From JAVBQL01 sp031549085 (GTDB lineage Bacteria > Spirochaetota > GWE2-31-10 > MWDO01): 64,000 bases of DNA. The notes under the pieces were generated by a model. It was not told where the DNA came from. It saw only the letters and a list, made by a program, of their open reading frames with translations, and ran no database searches. The position numbers and the translations under genes are program-made. The stretch lies in assembly GCA_031549085.1 (NCBI GenBank), contig JAVBQL010000013.1, forward strand, positions 62,001-126,000, given 5' to 3'. Each line of letters opens with the position of its first letter. Within the stretch, counting starts at the first letter, position 1. Shown here one piece after another: positions 59,961-64,000 of the stretch.

Positions 59961-62162
59961 CTATTTACCGTTTTGCATAGTATCAGGTCCAGAGACTAAA
60001 TCTACAGAAAAATCATCTTTCTCATTTAGTTTTGCTGTTATCTCCTCATCTTCTGGTATACCCATATAGAGAACACCAAAGATATAACCGGTCTCATCTA
60101 TAATTGGTTTATAGATCGCCACATACCATGTATTAACAACAAATGCACGTCCAAAGTAGGTCTCTTTCTCCATAATTGTCTTATAGATCTTACTATCAGT
60201 ACCTATCTTCGTTCCAATTGCCCTGCTGTTATCAAAGTTTCTAACAGTTGTTGCAACACGAACCAAACCATCTTCAGTAGTTTGGAATATAGTAACAGAT
60301 GTCTCTGTCTTCTCTGATATCTTGTCTGCAATTTCTGAGTTTCCTGTAACCTTAGTCTTTCCAAGCTGAAGCTCCTGTATATCATGTCCACCAAGATTGA
60401 CAATCTCTCCTGTTGGAAGAAACATCTCGCCAATATCTTTTAGAACCTTCTCTGCGTCAATAAGTTTTACCTTTAATACCTCTTCAATCTGCTTTTGACT
60501 CTCTTTAATCTTATCAGAACGAACATCAAACTGTCCAACAAATTTTTGGAGCTCCATAGTTTGAAAAAGGATATCGTCCATACTTTGCGAAACCCCTTCT
60601 GTAACGTTAAGGTTACTCTGTGCAATATCAGATATATTATTTATTGCTGTTAATATCTCATTAGAGCTTAAATTAAGTTTATCTATCTCTGTTGTTATAG
60701 TCTTAACAAGTCCTGTGATAAGCTCATTTGCTGTTGATATCTGCTTTAAGTTCTCTGTTGTATCTATGGTGTGCTTTACACCCTCTTTAATTACTTTGTT
60801 ATTATTGGTAATCAATTGGTGAATCTGACTTGCTGCCATTGTAGATTTTTCTGCAAGCTTTCTAATTTCACCAGCAACAATATTAAACCCCTTTCCAGCC
60901 TCACCCGCACGGGCAGACTCAATTGAGGCGTTTAGAGACAAGAGGTGCGTCTGCTCTGCAATGTCATTTATCATCGCAATAATGTTTGTTATCTCATGAG
61001 AAGAGCTCTCAATTTTACCCATCTCCTCCTCAAGAAGCTTCATAGATTTCATACCTCTATGTGCCTTATCAAATGCCTGATCAGTATAGGCATTCGCCTG
61101 CTTCGACTCATCAGATATTACATTGATAATCTTGTTTAAGCTCTCAAAGTTTCCAAGTGTCTGCTCTACAGTTACAGCCTGAGTATTTGCAGAATCCTTC
61201 ACCATATTTGTAGAGTTAAAGAGATCCTTTAAGTTTTTTGTGAGTATTATCGCAGTAGTATATATTTTCTGGTTCATATTTTTTAGAGTCTCTGTCATAT
61301 CAGCAACAGAGTGCATAAGTCCCCCAATCTCTGTAGTGCTGCTTGACTCCTCTCTATTGAATTTTACAGTTAGGTCACCCTTTGTTATCTCTTTTAATCT
61401 ATCTTGTAAATTTCTTATCTGTTTGAAGACTCTCACAAGAATTCTATTGGATATTAGAAGAATAGAGACAACCAAAACTGCCATTATCAAAAGCACCAAT
61501 ATAACAGATCTGCTTACAGATTCAGCAGTCATCTTATGAATATACTCTTTCTCTATACCAATAAAGATAACTCCATAGACAAAATCTTCATAACTATCTA
61601 TAAGCGGTTTGTATGCGGTTATGTATGGCTTGTTTAAAATCTCTGCATCACCTATATACTCCTCTTGCTTCATCATGGCTTCATAGGCCTTTCCCTCTTT
61701 ATCAAGAACAGTATCAATTGCACGTACTCCATCTTTCTTTATTGTTGTTGCAATTCTTATAAAATCATCATCATAGCGAACAAATATTGTAACATCTATA
61801 TTAAGATCAGACTGTATCTTATCTATCATCTCGTTCTGGTTTCTCAAGTTTTTTCCATCGCCATCAGTAATCATTCCATTTTCATATGAGAGTTCTCCAT
61901 AATATTTTTCTATATAAAGATTTGTGGTATTCATAAAGCTTTTGATATTTGAAATAAGCATATTTGATGTTGTTTGTTCTACTGTTGTAACCAAAGTTAC
62001 AATACTTACAATGGATATTACTATAGCTGGTACCATAATAGAGACTAATAGTGCTATGGTTATAACAGTTCTGAATTTCATCTCTTTCGTAAATTTTATT
62101 ATAAAATTAATTATTTTATCAAAAAAGTTATTTCTTTTATCTGCAAATATTTTCTTAGACAT
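59961..62162 (-). CDS. Methyl-accepting chemotaxis protein with a second, C-terminal Cache-like domain
   Basis: A 733-residue receptor. TM1 (33-60), periplasmic Cache domain (about 62-205), TM2 (218-238), HAMP (238-290) and the MCP signalling domain (about 330-545, hairpin tip IAEQTHLLSLNASIESARAGEAGKGF). Then, on the cytoplasmic side, residues about 570-703 repeat the Cache pattern: SVTIFQTTEDGLVRVATTVRN against DVTIFVRYDDDFIRIATTIKK in the periplasmic domain, and AIYKPIIDETGYIFGVLYMGI against AYKPLIDSYEDFVYGVIFIGI. It should feed CheA/CheW. No che genes are in the window. Confidence 0.9.
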   Translation of the reverse strand: MSKKIFADKRNNFFDKIINFIIKFTKEMKFRTVITIALLVSIMVPAIVISIVSIVTLVTTVEQTTSNMLISNIKSFMNTTNLYIEKYYGELSYENGMITDGDGKNLRNQNEMIDKIQSDLNIDVTIFVRYDDDFIRIATTIKKDGVRAIDTVLDKEGKAYEAMMKQEEYIGDAEILNKPYITAYKPLIDSYEDFVYGVIFIGIEKEYIHKMTAESVSRSVILVLLIMAVLVVSILLISNRILVRVFKQIRNLQDRLKEITKGDLTVKFNREESSSTTEIGGLMHSVADMTETLKNMNQKIYTTAIILTKNLKDLFNSTNMVKDSANTQAVTVEQTLGNFESLNKIINVISDESKQANAYTDQAFDKAHRGMKSMKLLEEEMGKIESSSHEITNIIAMINDIAEQTHLLSLNASIESARAGEAGKGFNIVAGEIRKLAEKSTMAASQIHQLITNNNKVIKEGVKHTIDTTENLKQISTANELITGLVKTITTEIDKLNLSSNEILTAINNISDIAQSNLNVTEGVSQSMDDILFQTMELQKFVGQFDVRSDKIKESQKQIEEVLKVKLIDAEKVLKDIGEMFLPTGEIVNLGGHDIQELQLGKTKVTGNSEIADKISEKTETSVTIFQTTEDGLVRVATTVRNFDNSRAIGTKIGTDSKIYKTIMEKETYFGRAFVVNTWYVAIYKPIIDETGYIFGVLYMGIPEDEEITAKLNEKDDFSVDLVSGPDTMQNGK

Positions 62163-62299
62163 TTAGAACTCTCTATATTTGGAATGTTTTTGACAAACTA
62201 TAAACTTATTAGTATAATATCGGAATCAACAAAGTAATAATTTAATAAGCTTTGGGTCATATTAATTTTCTGGATAGAGAGTTCGATGGATTTTTTTTA

Positions 62300-62369
62300 T
62301 TTAAGCTCTATAAAATCAGAAAATTAATACTCTTTTTAAATAGAATATGTGTCAAAAAGGACGTGGCTA
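62300..62369. repeat. Half copy of repeat family 2
   Basis: AATCAGAAAATTAATACTC, TTTTAAATAGAATATGTGTC, then AAAAAGGACGTGGCTAG match the right half of the element at 44561. The start of the element is absent. Confidence 0.5.
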
Positions 62370-62427
62370 GAAAAAAGCATTTACATAAAAGGGGATAAAA
62401 AAAAGGAGCAGGTAAACATCTGCAGTA

Positions 62428-62484
62428 TAAAAGTCGTTTTTTGTTAGAAATTGCTTTCGCAATTAATACAAAAAACTTTGTTGT
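62428..62484. repeat. Palindromic element, AATTGC-core family
   Basis: GAAATTGC-TTTC-GCAATTA forms the core, with AGTCGTTTTTTGTT on one side and AAAAAACTTTGTTG on the other. It is the same plan as 39905-40000 but without its outer arms. The whole gap 62163-62586 contains this and a family-2 fragment, with no gene. Confidence 0.45.
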
Positions 62485-62586
62485 ACACTTCAAATGTTTA
62501 ACATAATTATTAAATGAGCTTTTTTTCTTGAGTTTTGCAAGAACTATAATATAAAAAAATATAAATTTTAGGAGATTACTTCTACT

Positions 62587-63909
62587 ATGTTTGGAAAGGT
62601 TTGTCTGGTTTTAGGCGGCGGTGGGGCTAGAGGCTCATATCAAATAGGTTTTTTTAAGGCTTTGGAGGAGCTATCTATAAAGTTTGATGCAATAATTGGA
62701 ACATCTGTCGGAGCATTAAATGGGGCTATGGTCTGCTCAAAGAAGTTTGATGTGGCTATTGAACTCTGGAAAAATATGACTCTTGATCAAATTGTTGTAT
62801 CAAGCCCTCTTGCCTCTTCGGCTGATGATGATAATGGCGAGATTCACCAATGGTATTCTGATATACTTCTAATGATGAGTAAATTACAAAAACTTGTTGT
62901 AGAGGATAAAGGGCTTGATACACAACCTCTTTTAAATATTTTAGAAAAGCATGTTGATGAAAAAAAAATAAGAGAGAGCGGAATAGACTTTGGTATTGTT
63001 ACCTATGATATAAGCTCCCTCTCATCTGGCAAATTTTTTTTGGAAGATATTGAGGAGGGACTTTTTCATAAGTATATATTGGCATCGGCATCTCTCCCCG
63101 GCTTTAAATCGACAAGGATAGGAGATAAGGTCTATGTAGATGGCGGTCTATCAGAAAATACTCCAATAAATCTTGCTAAAGAGAGAGGATACAAAAATAT
63201 AATTGCTGTTGAACTGGTTGATATTATATCAAACAAGAGACCAAATATATCAGGAACTAATATAACATATATCAAGCACTCATATGATATTGGCACTGTA
63301 CTCGATTTCTCTAAAGAGAGACTGCACAGAAATATACGAATGGGATATCTTGATACTTTGAAAGTTTTTGGTGTAATTGATGGAATAAAATATTTTTACA
63401 GAATTAACTATGAAATTTTAGATATATTTAATAATCTTCTATATAGCAAGTCTGTTTTTGATCAATATAAATATGTCTTTGATAAAAATAAGACAAATCA
63501 CATAACACATAAAAAAATCAATGAGTTATTAGAAGATACAATGCCAATTGATTATAAAAAATATAGTCCAAAATTTATAGTATTGCTAGAGATGACAATG
63601 AAGTTTTTTAACATAGAACCAATTGAAGAGCATGGCTTTAAAGATATAATAAAAAAGCTGTGGGAAAAGCTGGAGTTTCTTAGAAAAAATCCTGAAAACA
63701 TTGACACTCTTACAAAAATATTTAATAAAACTAAACATGGCAGAAAGTTCAATATATTTGATGAGGATTTTGTTCTGCCAGAAAATCTTGAACTATTTCT
63801 TTTTCTTGATGAAGAAAATGAGATGAGTGTTGTTTTAAATAAAAATTTTCACTATTTTGTAGGTGTAAAAATTTTCTATTTTGTGTTAAGAAACTATTTC
63901 GAAGCATAG
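62587..63909 (+). CDS. Patatin-like phospholipase
   Basis: A 440-residue protein. The patatin domain (about 5-210) has the oxyanion loop GGGGARGSYQ, nucleophile Ser40 in GTSVG and catalytic Asp185 in VDGG, so the Ser-Asp dyad is complete. It should hydrolyse acyl esters of glycerolipids. No signal peptide is present; the enzyme is cytoplasmic or delivered by another route. The C-terminal ~200 residues (including HNI.MGYLDTLKVFG) are a family-specific extension of unknown role. GGAG lies about ten bases before the ATG. Confidence 0.88.
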   Translation: MFGKVCLVLGGGGARGSYQIGFFKALEELSIKFDAIIGTSVGALNGAMVCSKKFDVAIELWKNMTLDQIVVSSPLASSADDDNGEIHQWYSDILLMMSKLQKLVVEDKGLDTQPLLNILEKHVDEKKIRESGIDFGIVTYDISSLSSGKFFLEDIEEGLFHKYILASASLPGFKSTRIGDKVYVDGGLSENTPINLAKERGYKNIIAVELVDIISNKRPNISGTNITYIKHSYDIGTVLDFSKERLHRNIRMGYLDTLKVFGVIDGIKYFYRINYEILDIFNNLLYSKSVFDQYKYVFDKNKTNHITHKKINELLEDTMPIDYKKYSPKFIVLLEMTMKFFNIEPIEEHGFKDIIKKLWEKLEFLRKNPENIDTLTKIFNKTKHGRKFNIFDEDFVLPENLELFLFLDEENEMSVVLNKNFHYFVGVKIFYFVLRNYFEA

Positions 63910-63965
63910 TTGCTTATCAAGAGATTGAATTAAAGAATAATCTTAATTAAAAAGAGTAGTGTTTT

Positions 63966-64000
63966 ATGTGGTTAGTTATCGGAGTTATTATTGGGTTTTT
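63966..64000 (+). CDS. Start of a membrane protein, cut by the window edge
   Basis: ATG at 63966 begins MWLVIGVIIGF, a hydrophobic stretch that looks like a signal anchor. AAAAAGAG lies upstream. Only eleven codons are visible, so nothing else can be said. Confidence 0.35.
   Translation, partial: MWLVIGVIIGF

Overview
The window is about 64 kb of AT-rich DNA, roughly one third G+C by eye. It comes from a diderm (Gram-negative-type) bacterium. The evidence is an apolipoprotein N-acyltransferase, a LolA-like lipoprotein-sorting protein, two TonB-receptor-like outer-membrane proteins, lipobox and Sec signals, and a methyl-accepting chemotaxis protein. There are no rRNA or recognisable tRNA genes. 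WG, ankyrin and TPR repeat proteins, hemerythrins and abundant palindromic intergenic repeats would fit a spirochaete-like organism, but I cannot fix the phylum from this sequence alone.

Layout. 0-4.8 kb: the 3' part of a phytoene-desaturase-like FAD oxidoreductase, a methyltransferase and a 20-repeat WG protein. 4.8-6.1 kb: gene-free, with two tandem ~0.5-kb repeats that look like structured RNA. 6.1-14.1 kb: a minus-strand run of response regulator, degenerate metallo-beta-lactamase-fold protein, two tandem TonB-receptor-like proteins and a TPR lipoprotein. 14.4-18 kb: comM, a metallophosphoesterase and a DEDDh exonuclease. 18.2-27.8 kb (plus strand): a beta-barrel candidate, fabG with two MaoC dehydratases, UDP-glucose dehydrogenase and UDP-xylose synthase, rdgB, a parvulin-like isomerase, an RNA m5C methyltransferase and two related glycosyltransferases. 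27.9-31.7 kb: holB, a histidine kinase and an NtrC-type regulator. 31.7-35.4 kb: an ankyrin protein, an AI-2E-family transporter and rsmH. 35.5-37.1 kb: a two-subunit restriction-endonuclease candidate with no methyltransferase. 37.2-41.5 kb: a two-component system with a membrane protein, then dnaA. 41.5-42.1 kb: a possible oriC. 42.1-55.2 kb: three bacteriohemerythrins, a LolA-like protein, a PAP2 phosphatase, MscS, a MurF-like ligase, a hydrolase, thiamine pyrophosphokinase, an LCP-like protein, a second FAD oxidoreductase, and 1.3 kb of structured repeats. 55.2-64 kb: an in-frame Lnt-GuaA ORF, a J-domain protein, a chemoreceptor with a second Cache-like domain, and a patatin.

How the genes fit together. 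Much of the content is envelope work: lipoprotein maturation, peptidoglycan precursor ligation, nucleotide-sugar and glycosyl transfer, lipid phosphatase and mechanosensitive channel. Signalling is also prominent: two histidine kinase/regulator pairs, a stand-alone receiver protein and a chemoreceptor. The most unusual items are (i) two pairs of repeated intergenic elements (4.95-5.97 and 54.0-54.96 kb) whose copies differ by pairing-preserving changes, which suggests a family of structured RNAs with attenuator-like alternative folds; (ii) the Lnt-GuaA ORF, with a well-placed ribosome binding site at the junction and a GMP synthetase whose glutaminase cysteine is serine; (iii) the chemoreceptor with a Cache-like domain after its signalling hairpin; and (iv) the metal-ligand-depleted MBL protein in an operon with TonB-receptor-like proteins.
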